From positions 16,159-80,158 of the forward strand of contig JAAVDB010000011.1 in NCBI GenBank assembly GCA_014802015.1: 64,000 bases of DNA, given 5' to 3'. Positions 1 to 9,065 of the stretch are shown here, piece after piece; position 1 is the first letter of the stretch; the number at the start of each line of letters is the position of its first letter. Under the pieces are notes generated by a model. That model was not told the DNA's origin. It did not search any database and saw only the letters and a list, made by a program, of their open reading frames with translations. Origin of the DNA: Bacteroides sp. (lineage in GTDB: Bacteria > Bacteroidota > Bacteroidia > Bacteroidales > Muribaculaceae). Position numbers and translations under genes: made by a program.

Positions 1-1
1 C

Positions 2-1378
2 GAGACAGCAAAGAAATTATATCACGAGCATGCAGCCAAGATGCCCATCATCGACTATCACTGCCACCTCATCCCCAAGATGGTAGCCGATGACCACCGA
101 TTCAAATCCATCACAGAGATATGGCTCGGCGGTGACCACTACAAATGGCGCGCAATGCGCTCCAACGGCGTAGAGGAGCGTTTCTGCACCGGCACCGACA
201 CCACCGACTGGGAGAAGTTCCAGAAGTGGGCCGAGACAGTACCCTACACCTTCCGCAACCCCCTCTATCACTGGACACACCTTGAGCTCAAGACAGCCTT
301 CGGCATCGACAAACTGCTCAACCCCGAGACAGCACGCGAGATCTATGACGCCTGCAACGACAAGCTGCTCAACGATCCCAACATGACCGCACGCGGACTT
401 ATGCGCCGCTACAACGTCGAGACCGTCTGCACCACCGACGATCCCGTCGACACACTCGAATACCACAAGGCCGTACGCGACAGCGGATTCGAGATCAAGA
501 TGCTCCCCACATGGCGTCCCGACAAAGCTATGGCCGTAGAGGATCCCGCCGAGTTCCGCGCTTACGTCGAGAAACTCTCCGAGATGTCAGGCGTGACCAT
601 CAGCAAGTTCAGCGACATGATAGACGCCCTCCAGAAGCGTCACGACTTCTTTGAGGAGATGGGTTGCCGTCTCTCTGACCACGGCATCGAAGAGTTCTAT
701 GCCGCCGACTACACCGATGCCGAGATCGAAGCCATCTTTGACAAGGTGTACGGAGGCAAGGAGCTGACCGGCGAAGAGATCCACAAGTTCAAGAGCGCCA
801 TGATGATCGTATTCGGCGAGATGGACTACAACTCAGGCTGGACACAGCAGTTCCACTACGGAGCCATCCGCAACAACAACTCAAAGATGTTCAAGCTCCT
901 GGGTCCCGACACCGGCTTTGACTCAATCGGCGAGTTCAACACCGCCAAGAGCTGCGCCAAGTACCTCGACCGCCTCAATTCACGTGGCAAACTCACCAAG
1001 ACCATCATCTACAACCTCAACCCCTGCGCCAACGAAGTCATCGCCACAATGCTCGGCAACTTCCAGGACGGTTCTATCCCCGGCAAGATTCAGTTCGGAT
1101 CGGGATGGTGGTTCCTTGATCAGAAGGACGGCATGCAGAAGCAGATGAACGCCCTCTCGCTCCTGGGTCTTCTCAGCCGCTTTGTAGGTATGCTCACCGA
1201 CTCACGCTCATTCCTCTCATATCCTCGTCATGAATACTTCCGCCGCACACTCTGTAACCTCGTCGGCGACGACATCGAGAAGGGTGAACTCCCCTACACC
1301 GGCTACGAAGAGAAGCGCGTCAACCAGATGATCGAGGACATCTGCTACAACAATGCCAAAAACTACTTTAAATTTTAA
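2..1378 (+). CDS. uxaC: Glucuronate isomerase (5' end lies outside window)
   Basis: Frame is open to the window edge (ETAKKLYHEHAAKMPIIDYHCHL...); MPIIDYHCHL and overall length fit UxaC. The ORF-track start at 41 is internal. Confidence 0.93.
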   Translation, partial: ETAKKLYHEHAAKMPIIDYHCHLIPKMVADDHRFKSITEIWLGGDHYKWRAMRSNGVEERFCTGTDTTDWEKFQKWAETVPYTFRNPLYHWTHLELKTAFGIDKLLNPETAREIYDACNDKLLNDPNMTARGLMRRYNVETVCTTDDPVDTLEYHKAVRDSGFEIKMLPTWRPDKAMAVEDPAEFRAYVEKLSEMSGVTISKFSDMIDALQKRHDFFEEMGCRLSDHGIEEFYAADYTDAEIEAIFDKVYGGKELTGEEIHKFKSAMMIVFGEMDYNSGWTQQFHYGAIRNNNSKMFKLLGPDTGFDSIGEFNTAKSCAKYLDRLNSRGKLTKTIIYNLNPCANEVIATMLGNFQDGSIPGKIQFGSGWWFLDQKDGMQKQMNALSLLGLLSRFVGMLTDSRSFLSYPRHEYFRRTLCNLVGDDIEKGELPYTGYEEKRVNQMIEDICYNNAKNYFKF

Positions 1379-1381
1379 TAC

Positions 1382-2881
1382 ATGGCAACAGCAACAACAC
1401 CCCTCTCCGCAGCCAATCAGAAAATGACCAACTTCCGTTGGGTCATCTGTGCGCTGCTCTTCCTCGCCACGACCGTCAACTACATGGACCGTCAGGTGCT
1501 ATCACTCACCTGGAAAGAGTTCATCGCTCCCGAATTTCACTGGACCGACTCCAACTACGGTCTGATCACCGCAGTGTTCTCCATCGTCTATGCCGTTGCC
1601 AACCTCCTTGCCGGCCGCTTCATCGACTGGATGGGCACTAAGAAAGGTTACCTCTGGGCCATCGGCGTATGGTCAGCCGGCGCCTGCCTTCACGCCGCTT
1701 GCGGCTGGGCCACCGAGCATGTCGTAGGCATGCATGACGCAGCCGAACTGCTCGGCGCCACCGGTGACGTCGCCATCATGATCGCCACCGTATCGGTCTA
1801 CTTCTTCCTTGCGGCCCGTACCATCCTCGCCCTCGGTGAGGCCGGCAACTTCCCCGCCGCCATCAAGGTGACCGCCGAATACTTCCCCAAACGTGACCGT
1901 GCGTACGCCACCTCAATCTTCAATGCCGGATCGGCAGTCGGCGCTCTCGTAGCCCCGTTCTCGATCGGCCCGCTCGCCACATTCTTCAAGAATATAGGCT
2001 GGGGCAACGGCTGGGAGATGGCATTTATCGTCATCGGTGCCCTCGGATTCGTGTGGATGGGCTTCTGGGTAGTTCTCTACAAGGAACCGGCCAAGAATCC
2101 CCGCGTCAACGCAGCCGAGCTCGCATATATCGAGCAGGACAATCACGAAGCCAACGAGACTCCCCGACAGAAAGCTGTCGAAGAGGAGAACGAGGCAACA
2201 ATCCCCTTCTGGAGCGTATTCAAGTATCCCCAGACATGGGCAGTGTTCTTCGGCAAATTCCTCTCTGACGGAGTGTGGTGGTTCTTCCTCTTCTGGACAC
2301 CCGCCTACATCACCGACGTGTTCAAACTGTCGACTTCGTCCGGCGAGGGTATGCTGATGATCTTCGTGCTCTATCTCATCACCATGCTGTCGATATATGG
2401 CGGTAAACTCCCGACCATCTTCATCGACCGCGCCGCACGCAAGGGCATCAACATCAACCCCTACGCCGCACGTATGCGCGCCATGCTCATCTTCGCAGTG
2501 TTCCCCCTGCTCGCACTTCTCGCCCAGCCCCTGAGCGGTGTTTCACCCTGGCTCCCCATCATCATCATCGGTATCGCAGGTGCGGCCCATCAGTCTTGGA
2601 GCGCCAACATCTACTCGGTGGTAGGTGACATGTTCCCCAAGTCGACAATCGCTACAATCATCGGTATCGGCGGTATGGCCGGCGGTATCGGATCATTCCT
2701 GATCAACTACTGCTCGGGTATCCTCTTCGACTACTCGGCACAGACCAACATGTCGTTCATGAGCTTTGAAGGCAAGCCCGCAGGTTACTTCATCGTGTTC
2801 TGTATCTGCGGCGTAGCCTATCTCGTAGGCTGGTGCATCATGAAGCTCCTCGTGCCCCGCTACAAGCAGGTGATCCCCTGA
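1382..2881 (+). CDS. MFS transporter, hexuronate (ExuT-like) family
   Basis: Starts 3 bp after uxaC; ~12 TM helices, MDRQVLSLTWKEF and GxxNFPAAIK motifs typical of anion:cation symporter/hexuronate transporters. Confidence 0.85.
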   Translation: MATATTPLSAANQKMTNFRWVICALLFLATTVNYMDRQVLSLTWKEFIAPEFHWTDSNYGLITAVFSIVYAVANLLAGRFIDWMGTKKGYLWAIGVWSAGACLHAACGWATEHVVGMHDAAELLGATGDVAIMIATVSVYFFLAARTILALGEAGNFPAAIKVTAEYFPKRDRAYATSIFNAGSAVGALVAPFSIGPLATFFKNIGWGNGWEMAFIVIGALGFVWMGFWVVLYKEPAKNPRVNAAELAYIEQDNHEANETPRQKAVEEENEATIPFWSVFKYPQTWAVFFGKFLSDGVWWFFLFWTPAYITDVFKLSTSSGEGMLMIFVLYLITMLSIYGGKLPTIFIDRAARKGININPYAARMRAMLIFAVFPLLALLAQPLSGVSPWLPIIIIGIAGAAHQSWSANIYSVVGDMFPKSTIATIIGIGGMAGGIGSFLINYCSGILFDYSAQTNMSFMSFEGKPAGYFIVFCICGVAYLVGWCIMKLLVPRYKQVIP

Positions 2882-3096
2882 TCCAAAAGTCAGTGACCGC
2901 GCCACAGGCGCATGACTGACACACAACCATAACATGACGCCTGTCCGGCACACAGCCGCGACAGGCGTCATTATAAACATGGAAAATATCCGAAAAATTC
3001 GTGCCAAAAAAATTTTGACGATTAAAGTAAAAGCAATAAATTTGCATCACTTTTCAACAATAACGAAGTTTTTTATCCAATTTAATTTACTTAACA

Positions 3097-3270
3097 ATGG
3101 CTTACGTAATTACCGACACTTGCATCTCCTGCGGAGCTTGCGCTGCTGTATGCCCCACCGAATCAATCTCTGAGGGCGCAGAGCACTACGAGATCAATCC
3201 CGACACCTGCATCGACTGCGGTGCATGCGAGGGTGAGTGCCCCACCGGCTCAATCCATCCCGGAGAATAA
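3097..3270 (+). CDS. 2x[4Fe-4S] ferredoxin, 57 aa
   Basis: MAYVITDTCISCGACAAVCPTESISEGAEHYEINPDTCIDCGACEGECPTGSIHPGE*; two CxxCxxCxxxCP motifs. Absent from the ORF track (short). Confidence 0.93.
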   Translation: MAYVITDTCISCGACAAVCPTESISEGAEHYEINPDTCIDCGACEGECPTGSIHPGE

Positions 3271-3325
3271 TTGCCATCATTCCCGCATGATGACGGGAAT
3301 ATGAGCATCTGAGCGATCAGACATA

Positions 3326-3368
3326 ATCGAGGCAGACAGGCCACAGGCCGTCAGCCTCGATTTTTTTT
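3326..3368 (+). terminator. Intrinsic terminator after ferredoxin
   Basis: ATCGAGGC...GCCTCGAT hairpin followed by T8. Confidence 0.85.
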
Positions 3369-3556
3369 ATCCGGCTGATATTGCAACCGCAAGAGCCGGG
3401 AAAGTGTGAAAAATTTTTACCATCTTTTTGAGCGTTTTGACTGCTTTTATACACTGTTTCCGTTCCTTTTCATACAATAAGTCACACATTTCACCACTTT
3501 GCTTTTCGCGCTGAAAACATCGCTGAAAAGATATGTTTCATAACACATTTTCGTGC

Positions 3557-3588
3557 TTGACAATTTAAAAAATCTATTGCTACATTTG
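3557..3588 (+). promoter_or_regulatory. Bacteroidetes-type promoter upstream of gdhA
   Basis: TTG at 3557-3559, 21 nt spacer, TACATTTG at 3581-3588 (consensus TTG / TAnnTTTG). Confidence 0.6.
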
Positions 3589-3673
3589 CATCGGATTAGG
3601 TCGGCAACCATTATTGCAACCCGTCTGAATCACCTGTTAAATCTACACAAAACAACCATTTAAAACCTAAACC

Positions 3674-5011
3674 ATGGATATTAACAATATTCTCAATGGT
3701 CTTGAAGCCAAACATCCCGGCGAAAAGGAATACCTTCAGGCAGTAAAGGAAGTGCTCATCTGCGTAGAAGATGTCTACAACCAGCATCCTGAATTTGAAA
3801 AAGCAAAAATCATCGAGCGCATGGTCGAGCCCGACCGTATCGTCACATTCCGCGTCACATGGGTAGACGACCGCGGCGAGGTGCAGAACAATATCGGCTA
3901 TCGCGTACAGTTCAATAACGCTATCGGCCCGTACAAAGGGGGCATCCGTTTCCACGCATCAGTCAACCTCTCTATCCTCAAATTCCTCGGATTTGAGCAG
4001 ACCTTCAAGAATGCCCTCACCACCCTCCCCATGGGCGGAGCCAAGGGCGGCAGCGACTTCTCGCCCCGCGGCAAGAGCGAAGCCGAGATCATGCGCTTCT
4101 GCCAGGCATTCATCCTCTGCCTCTGGAAAAACCTCGGTCCTGACCGCGACGTACCCGCAGGCGACATCGGTGTAGGCGGCCGCGAAGTGGGCTACATGTA
4201 CGGTATGTACAAGAAGCTCGTCAACGAGTGCACCGGCACATTCACCGGCAAAGGTCTTGACTTTGGCGGCTCACGCATCCGTCCCGAGGCTACCGGATTC
4301 GGCGCCCTCTACTTCGTGCAGAACATGCTCGCCAAGAAGAACGACACCATCGAGGGCAAGACTATCGCTATCTCAGGTTTCGGCAACGTGGCATGGGGTG
4401 CAGCGCTCAAGGCTACACAGCTCGGCGGTAAGGTCGTTACCATCTCAGGCCCCGACGGCTACATCTACGATCCCGAAGGCATCACAGGCGACAAGATCGA
4501 CTACATGCTCTATCTCCGCGCCACCGGTGAGGACATCGTCGCACCATACGCTGAGAAATACCCCGAAGCCACATTCTATCCCGGCCGCAAACCCTGGGAG
4601 CAGAAAGTCGACATCGCCCTCCCCTGCGCTACTCAGAATGAGGTCGACGGCGAGGATGCCCGTCAGCTCGTGGCCAACGGCGTGCAGATCGTAGCCGAAG
4701 TCTCCAACATGGGTTGTACACCCGAAGCAATCGATACATTCATCGAAGCCCGCGTCAACTACGCGCCCGGCAAGGCTGTTAACGCCGGCGGTGTAGCCAC
4801 CTCAGGTCTTGAAATGAGCCAGAACGCCGAGCATCTCCAGTGGAGTGCCGAAGAGGTTGACGAACGTCTCCACGAGATTATGAGCAATATCCACCACCAG
4901 TGCGTAGAGCACGGCACGGAACCCGACGGATTCATCAACTACATGAAGGGTGCAAACATCGCCGGATTCATGAAGGTGGCAAACGCAATGATAGGTCAGG
5001 GTATCATTTAA
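3674..5011 (+). CDS. gdhA: Glutamate dehydrogenase (NADP-type, 445 aa)
   Basis: PYKGGIRFHASVNLSILKFLGFEQTFKNALTTLPMGGAKGGSDF motif, length, C-terminus ANAMIGQGII. Confidence 0.95.
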   Translation: MDINNILNGLEAKHPGEKEYLQAVKEVLICVEDVYNQHPEFEKAKIIERMVEPDRIVTFRVTWVDDRGEVQNNIGYRVQFNNAIGPYKGGIRFHASVNLSILKFLGFEQTFKNALTTLPMGGAKGGSDFSPRGKSEAEIMRFCQAFILCLWKNLGPDRDVPAGDIGVGGREVGYMYGMYKKLVNECTGTFTGKGLDFGGSRIRPEATGFGALYFVQNMLAKKNDTIEGKTIAISGFGNVAWGAALKATQLGGKVVTISGPDGYIYDPEGITGDKIDYMLYLRATGEDIVAPYAEKYPEATFYPGRKPWEQKVDIALPCATQNEVDGEDARQLVANGVQIVAEVSNMGCTPEAIDTFIEARVNYAPGKAVNAGGVATSGLEMSQNAEHLQWSAEEVDERLHEIMSNIHHQCVEHGTEPDGFINYMKGANIAGFMKVANAMIGQGII

Positions 5012-5076
5012 TATTCCCGTAACCACGTTAAGAAAAAACCTATTGGACTATACCTAACATCAAAATCCTGATTTTA

Positions 5077-5115
5077 GAGCGCAGGGCATTCACCTCCCTG
5101 CGCTCATTGTTTTTA
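5077..5115 (+). terminator. Intrinsic terminator after gdhA
   Basis: GAGCGCAGGG...CCCTGCGCTC then ATTGTTTTTA. Confidence 0.85.
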
Positions 5116-5259
5116 TGACACTGTTTTATGCCGATAAACATCAGGATTTGTTTTGTCATTCGTAATATATTTACGACCTTTGCAACGATTTTATTCAATC
5201 TCACAATCGCAAATACCGAAAAACTATAACATTCATCACCTTAAACATCTGAAATTACA

Positions 5260-6549
5260 ATGGTAACTGCTATCGTAATCTTCTTTATCCTCGGCTATCT
5301 GTGCATCGCTCTTGAGAGCGTGCTCAAGATCAACAAGGCCGTACCCGCACTGCTCATGTGCGTGGTGTGCTGGACCCTCTATGCCTGTGGCGGCGGACCA
5401 GCCGACGGCGAAACGTCCGAACGACTGCTTCACCATCTCGGCGAGACCTGCGAGATTCTCTTCTTCCTGATGGGAGCCATGACCATCGTCGAGATTGTCG
5501 ACGCCAACGGCGGATTCTATTTCGTCAAGGACGCGTTGGCCACCAAGAGCAAACGCGCGCTGCTGTGGCGCATCACGTTTATGACCTTCATCCTCTCGGC
5601 CATCCTTGACAACCTCACCACCAGTATCGTAATGGTGATGGTGCTCCGCAAACTCGTGGCCGACAGCAAGGATCGCATGCTGTTCGGCGGCATGATCGTC
5701 ATCGCGGCCAATGCCGGCGGTGCCTTCTCGCCCATCGGTGACGTCACCACCATCATGCTTTGGATCAAGGGCATGATCACCACCGGCGGAGTGCTGTCAC
5801 AGCTCTTCCTCCCCTCGCTCGTGTCGGCACTCGTATCGATGCTCTGCGTCAGCATCTATCTCAAGGGCGATCTCGTTATGCCCGAGCAGAACGAAGCTCC
5901 CGGCGCCACCAATAACCCCGACCGTCTGCTCATACTCTGCATCGGTGTCGGCGGTCTGATCTTCGTGCCTATCTTCCGTATGCTCACCGGCCTCGCACCC
6001 TTCATGGGCATCCTCCTCGCGCTCGGCGTGCTGTGGCTCGTGAGCGAATACCGTTGCAACCGCTACGCGCTCCTGAGCAACAACAGCCACCTGAAGGTGA
6101 CCGACCTGCTCGCACGCATCGACATGGCTACAATCCTCTTCTTCCTCGGCATCCTCCTTGCCGTTGCCACCCTTCAGGAGACCGGAGTGCTCACATCGTT
6201 CGGCGCATGGCTCAACGAGGCCTCCAACGGCAACCACTATCTCGTCACCGGCATCATCGGTGTCGTGTCGAGTATCGTCGACAACGTGCCCCTCGTGGCA
6301 GGATGTATGGACATGTATGCCATCGCACCCACAGGCGACTTTGCCGCCGACGGTCTCTTCTGGCAGCTCCTCGCCTACTGTGCCGGCGTGGGCGGTTCTA
6401 TGCTCATCATCGGCTCGGCCGCAGGCGTTGTGGTCATGGGTCTCGAAAAGATCAGCTTCGGCTGGTATCTGCGCCGCTTCACCTGGATCGCCTTCGTGGG
6501 CTACATCGCAGGTATCGGCGTCTATGCGCTTGAGACACTGTTATTCTAA
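5260..6549 (+). CDS. nhaD: Sodium:proton antiporter, NhaD family
   Basis: Polytopic protein with ILDNLTTSIVMVMVLRKL, NAGGAFSPIGDVTTIMLWIKG, SSIVDNVPLVA motifs. Confidence 0.88.
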   Translation: MVTAIVIFFILGYLCIALESVLKINKAVPALLMCVVCWTLYACGGGPADGETSERLLHHLGETCEILFFLMGAMTIVEIVDANGGFYFVKDALATKSKRALLWRITFMTFILSAILDNLTTSIVMVMVLRKLVADSKDRMLFGGMIVIAANAGGAFSPIGDVTTIMLWIKGMITTGGVLSQLFLPSLVSALVSMLCVSIYLKGDLVMPEQNEAPGATNNPDRLLILCIGVGGLIFVPIFRMLTGLAPFMGILLALGVLWLVSEYRCNRYALLSNNSHLKVTDLLARIDMATILFFLGILLAVATLQETGVLTSFGAWLNEASNGNHYLVTGIIGVVSSIVDNVPLVAGCMDMYAIAPTGDFAADGLFWQLLAYCAGVGGSMLIIGSAAGVVVMGLEKISFGWYLRRFTWIAFVGYIAGIGVYALETLLF

Positions 6550-6562
6550 TTAATCCACATCT

Positions 6563-6625
6563 GCGGACTGCAGCAAGGGGCACACATCAATACCGTAGCT
6601 CCTCCTGCAGTCCGCTGTTTTTTTA
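6563..6625 (+). terminator. Intrinsic terminator after nhaD
   Basis: GCGGACTGCAG / CTGCAGTCCGC 11-bp perfect stem followed by TGTTTTTTTA. Confidence 0.75.
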
Positions 6626-6631
6626 TCTACT

Positions 6632-7291
6632 ATGCTTACAAGGATCATCCTCAGCCTCACAGCGACGGCCGCACTGCTGACAGCTTCATGCGCGGGCGGA
6701 GGCGACGGCCCGGACTACGGTAACGACTCGGACCACAACGTGACGTTCGAGTCATCCGACCTGTCACTCTTCGAGCTGCGCCACCGCGTCAGGAACGTGA
6801 CCACCACCACATACTATGACGTCACTCCGGGCCCCGACTCCGTAGCGGTCGACACCATGCCTGACAAGCGCATCACCACCGTGATATACTTCGACTCGCT
6901 GGGACGCTATGTGACGCGGAGGGACGAACGCATACGCCGCGATGCGGAGGGACGCATCACGCGCTGGGAGGATCATAGGCCCAACCTGCGCCGTCTGCAT
7001 GGAGGATTCCTGAAGGATACACTATCGTACACTCACGTCTCACCCAACGTGGTGCAGACATCCGGCATGGGCGATTATGCCGTCACGGTCTATGATGACT
7101 CACACCGCATCGTCGGACAATACACCGACCCGCTTGTCGACGGTGAGCACACAGCCGTCTTCAACATCTACCGCGACGAGGACAGCCGCGGCAACTGGAC
7201 CGAACGTCTCAGCATCTGGACCACCCAGACACCCGGCAACCGCCCTCACGTCTCCTACTCGCTCGACCGCAGGCAGATCGTGTATTATTGA
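6632..7291 (+). CDS. Hypothetical lipoprotein
   Basis: Signal/lipobox-like LTASCAGGG; no recognised domain. Confidence 0.6.
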   Translation: MLTRIILSLTATAALLTASCAGGGDGPDYGNDSDHNVTFESSDLSLFELRHRVRNVTTTTYYDVTPGPDSVAVDTMPDKRITTVIYFDSLGRYVTRRDERIRRDAEGRITRWEDHRPNLRRLHGGFLKDTLSYTHVSPNVVQTSGMGDYAVTVYDDSHRIVGQYTDPLVDGEHTAVFNIYRDEDSRGNWTERLSIWTTQTPGNRPHVSYSLDRRQIVYY

Positions 7292-7301
7292 ACACCGGTA
7301 T

Positions 7302-7820
7302 TCAACCTATCTTCCTCCACTTGCGGCGCGGACGCATGGCGAGGATAGCCGCACGACGTATGCGTCGCGGCAACAATGGCTCAGACCCTTCTTGCTGCTG
7401 CGTGACATTATCCGTGTGCATGGGCATCTCCGGATCATTCACTTTGTCATCAGACATGGGTAATATGCCATCGGCTTTATTATTCTTCGGCATATCTTTC
7501 TTTTTCTCATCAGGAGCCACGGATGTCACCTGTGGTTCAGCCTCGGCCTTACGGTGACGCGGGCGACGTGCGCGGGCCGAACGCTCGATGGCCTTGTCGA
7601 TCTCAAAACGGAGCATTTCAAACGTTATGGCCGTATATTCGTCGAGGTGTGAGGCATAAGACTCGCGGTCACCGGCCAGATACTTGTCGAGCGCATCAAT
7701 CATATCGGCGCAACGGTTGTCCATCGGCACGACGGCATATATTCGGCGTACGAATGTGTCGTAAGCCCTCTGGGAGACAGGTCGGAAATGAGGAATGGGA
7801 CGGGGTAGTTTACGTGACAT
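7302..7820 (-). CDS. Hypothetical protein (start at MSRKLPRPIPHF likely)
   Basis: Ordered ORF with high-GC coding; basic, low-complexity C-terminus. Track ORF start at 7904 is probably over-extended. Confidence 0.55.
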   Translation of the reverse strand: MSRKLPRPIPHFRPVSQRAYDTFVRRIYAVVPMDNRCADMIDALDKYLAGDRESYASHLDEYTAITFEMLRFEIDKAIERSARARRPRHRKAEAEPQVTSVAPDEKKKDMPKNNKADGILPMSDDKVNDPEMPMHTDNVTQQQEGSEPLLPRRIRRAAILAMRPRRKWRKIG

Positions 7821-8002
7821 AATATTCAGGTTTTGCGTTAAATATTCTGCCACAAAGTTACAATCGTACCACCCCCTAAAGGGTGCGATAATGTCGCGAA
7901 GCAACGAAAAAATTTATATACAAAAAATCGCCATTTCGGGAACGGTATTGTTTCAGATATGGCGGATTCTTTTTAGAGAATGTAAGTTTGTAAAACTAGT
8001 CT

Positions 8003-8245
8003 TTATAAATTCAGGTATTTATAGCATACCCGCACAATTAAGGACAAAACCCATAACGATAACCCTATCAAAATGACTCCAATAATCCAGAGAATTCCTA
8101 CCATCACACCATAAGCAAAAACTCCTATACTTGCAAATAGTCCAATCACGATTAAAATCTCAGCAAAAAATTTTAATACTACTGCTGGAGTACAAGGATA
8201 ATCTCGGGTGATTTGAGAAGTAATACTTTCTTTGTCGTTGTTCAT
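8003..8245 (-). CDS. Small membrane protein with two hydrophobic segments (80 aa)
   Basis: MNNDKESITSQITRDYPCTPAVVLKFFAEILIVIGLFASIGVFAYGVMVGILWIIGVILIGLSLWVLSLIVRVCYKYLNL*; the track ORF extends upstream through a structured region. Confidence 0.5.
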   Translation of the reverse strand: MNNDKESITSQITRDYPCTPAVVLKFFAEILIVIGLFASIGVFAYGVMVGILWIIGVILIGLSLWVLSLIVRVCYKYLNL

Positions 8246-8299
8246 AATAGATTTTATTATTGATTGTGTTGCAATATTGCCACTATTACCACCCGACCA

Positions 8300-8495
8300 A
8301 TATAATAAATGGCAGGCTTTCGTGTCCTGTACGATCCAGAGGTACTGCCATACCCACACAACATACAGAAACACTAAGCCCACCAAGCAGCCATACCCAG
8401 ACAGGTACGGCAAAACAGTGGGCGTTTAGTGTTTTGTCCTCGTTGTGTTGAAAATTGGCAGTTTTCTGAATCGAGTACAATAACATTAAACGCTA
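8300..8495 (-). ncRNA. Candidate structured RNA / 5' leader (rod-like hairpin plus second stem domain)
   Basis: Nested complementary arms: 8356-8362/8442-8448, 8369-8377/8426-8434, 8378-8383/8418-8423, 8390-8397/8404-8411 (one pair is G.U only if the minus strand is RNA); second domain 8309-8315/8345-8351. Confidence 0.5.
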
Positions 8496-8661
8496 TGCGT
8501 CAAAAATAACATGATACCACTCCTGATATCTCGTACAAAAATAGTGTAATTATTTGATTTGAACAATATTTGATTATTATTCTTAGCGAGTATCAGATCC
8601 GGCAAATATAGATTTACAATTTTTATGTTGATTTATAAGACTTTATATCAGATTAAATTGT

Positions 8662-8669
8662 TATATTTG
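8662..8669 (+). promoter_or_regulatory. Putative -7 element upstream of the 8761-9800 operon
   Basis: TATATTTG matches TAnnTTTG. Confidence 0.4.
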
Positions 8670-8760
8670 CAAACGGTTAAAAATAACCATCATAAAATTA
8701 TCTGTTAATCAGTTCGATTGTGCATTATAACCATAGTTTCATCTTAAAGGCATAAAAAAT

Positions 8761-9063
8761 ATGGGAAAATCTTATACTGAAATTGTAGAATTAATTGATG
8801 CGCATTTAAAAAAAAGCGGAAGACGTTACTATTCCGAATTTTATATTGGAGTGTCTCAGAATGCCACTAAAAGATTATTCGAGGAACACCATGTTGATAT
8901 GAAAAATTCATGGTGGATATATGCTACTGCTGATTCATCTGAAATCGCAAAGGAAGTTGAGGAGCATTACTTAGGACTTGGTATGCGTGGAAATGACAGA
9001 GATGAAAATAACAATTCGACAATGGTATACAGCTATGTCGTAACCCCTACAACAACCGAATAG
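8761..9063 (+). CDS. Small GIY-YIG-like protein (100 aa), putative
   Basis: FYIGVSQNATKRLFEEH resembles the YIG...R...H part of GIY-YIG nucleases; downstream SSEIAKEVEEHYL supplies a possible Glu. AT-rich gene. Confidence 0.5.
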   Translation: MGKSYTEIVELIDAHLKKSGRRYYSEFYIGVSQNATKRLFEEHHVDMKNSWWIYATADSSEIAKEVEEHYLGLGMRGNDRDENNNSTMVYSYVVTPTTTE

Positions 9064-9065
9064 GT

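Noticed and set aside
17-466. 149-aa antisense ORF opposite uxaC, and many similar long antisense ORFs (e.g. 9995-10468, 10517-11044, 55327-56049)
   Set aside because: They mirror well-identified genes; GC-rich codon usage produces open antisense frames. No recognisable domains or independent signals.
8286-8486. Minus-strand 66-aa ORF MLLYSIQKTANFQHNEDKT... as a bacteriocin-like peptide
   Set aside because: Falls entirely on the paired arms of the RNA candidate and has no consistent signal peptide or processing motif.
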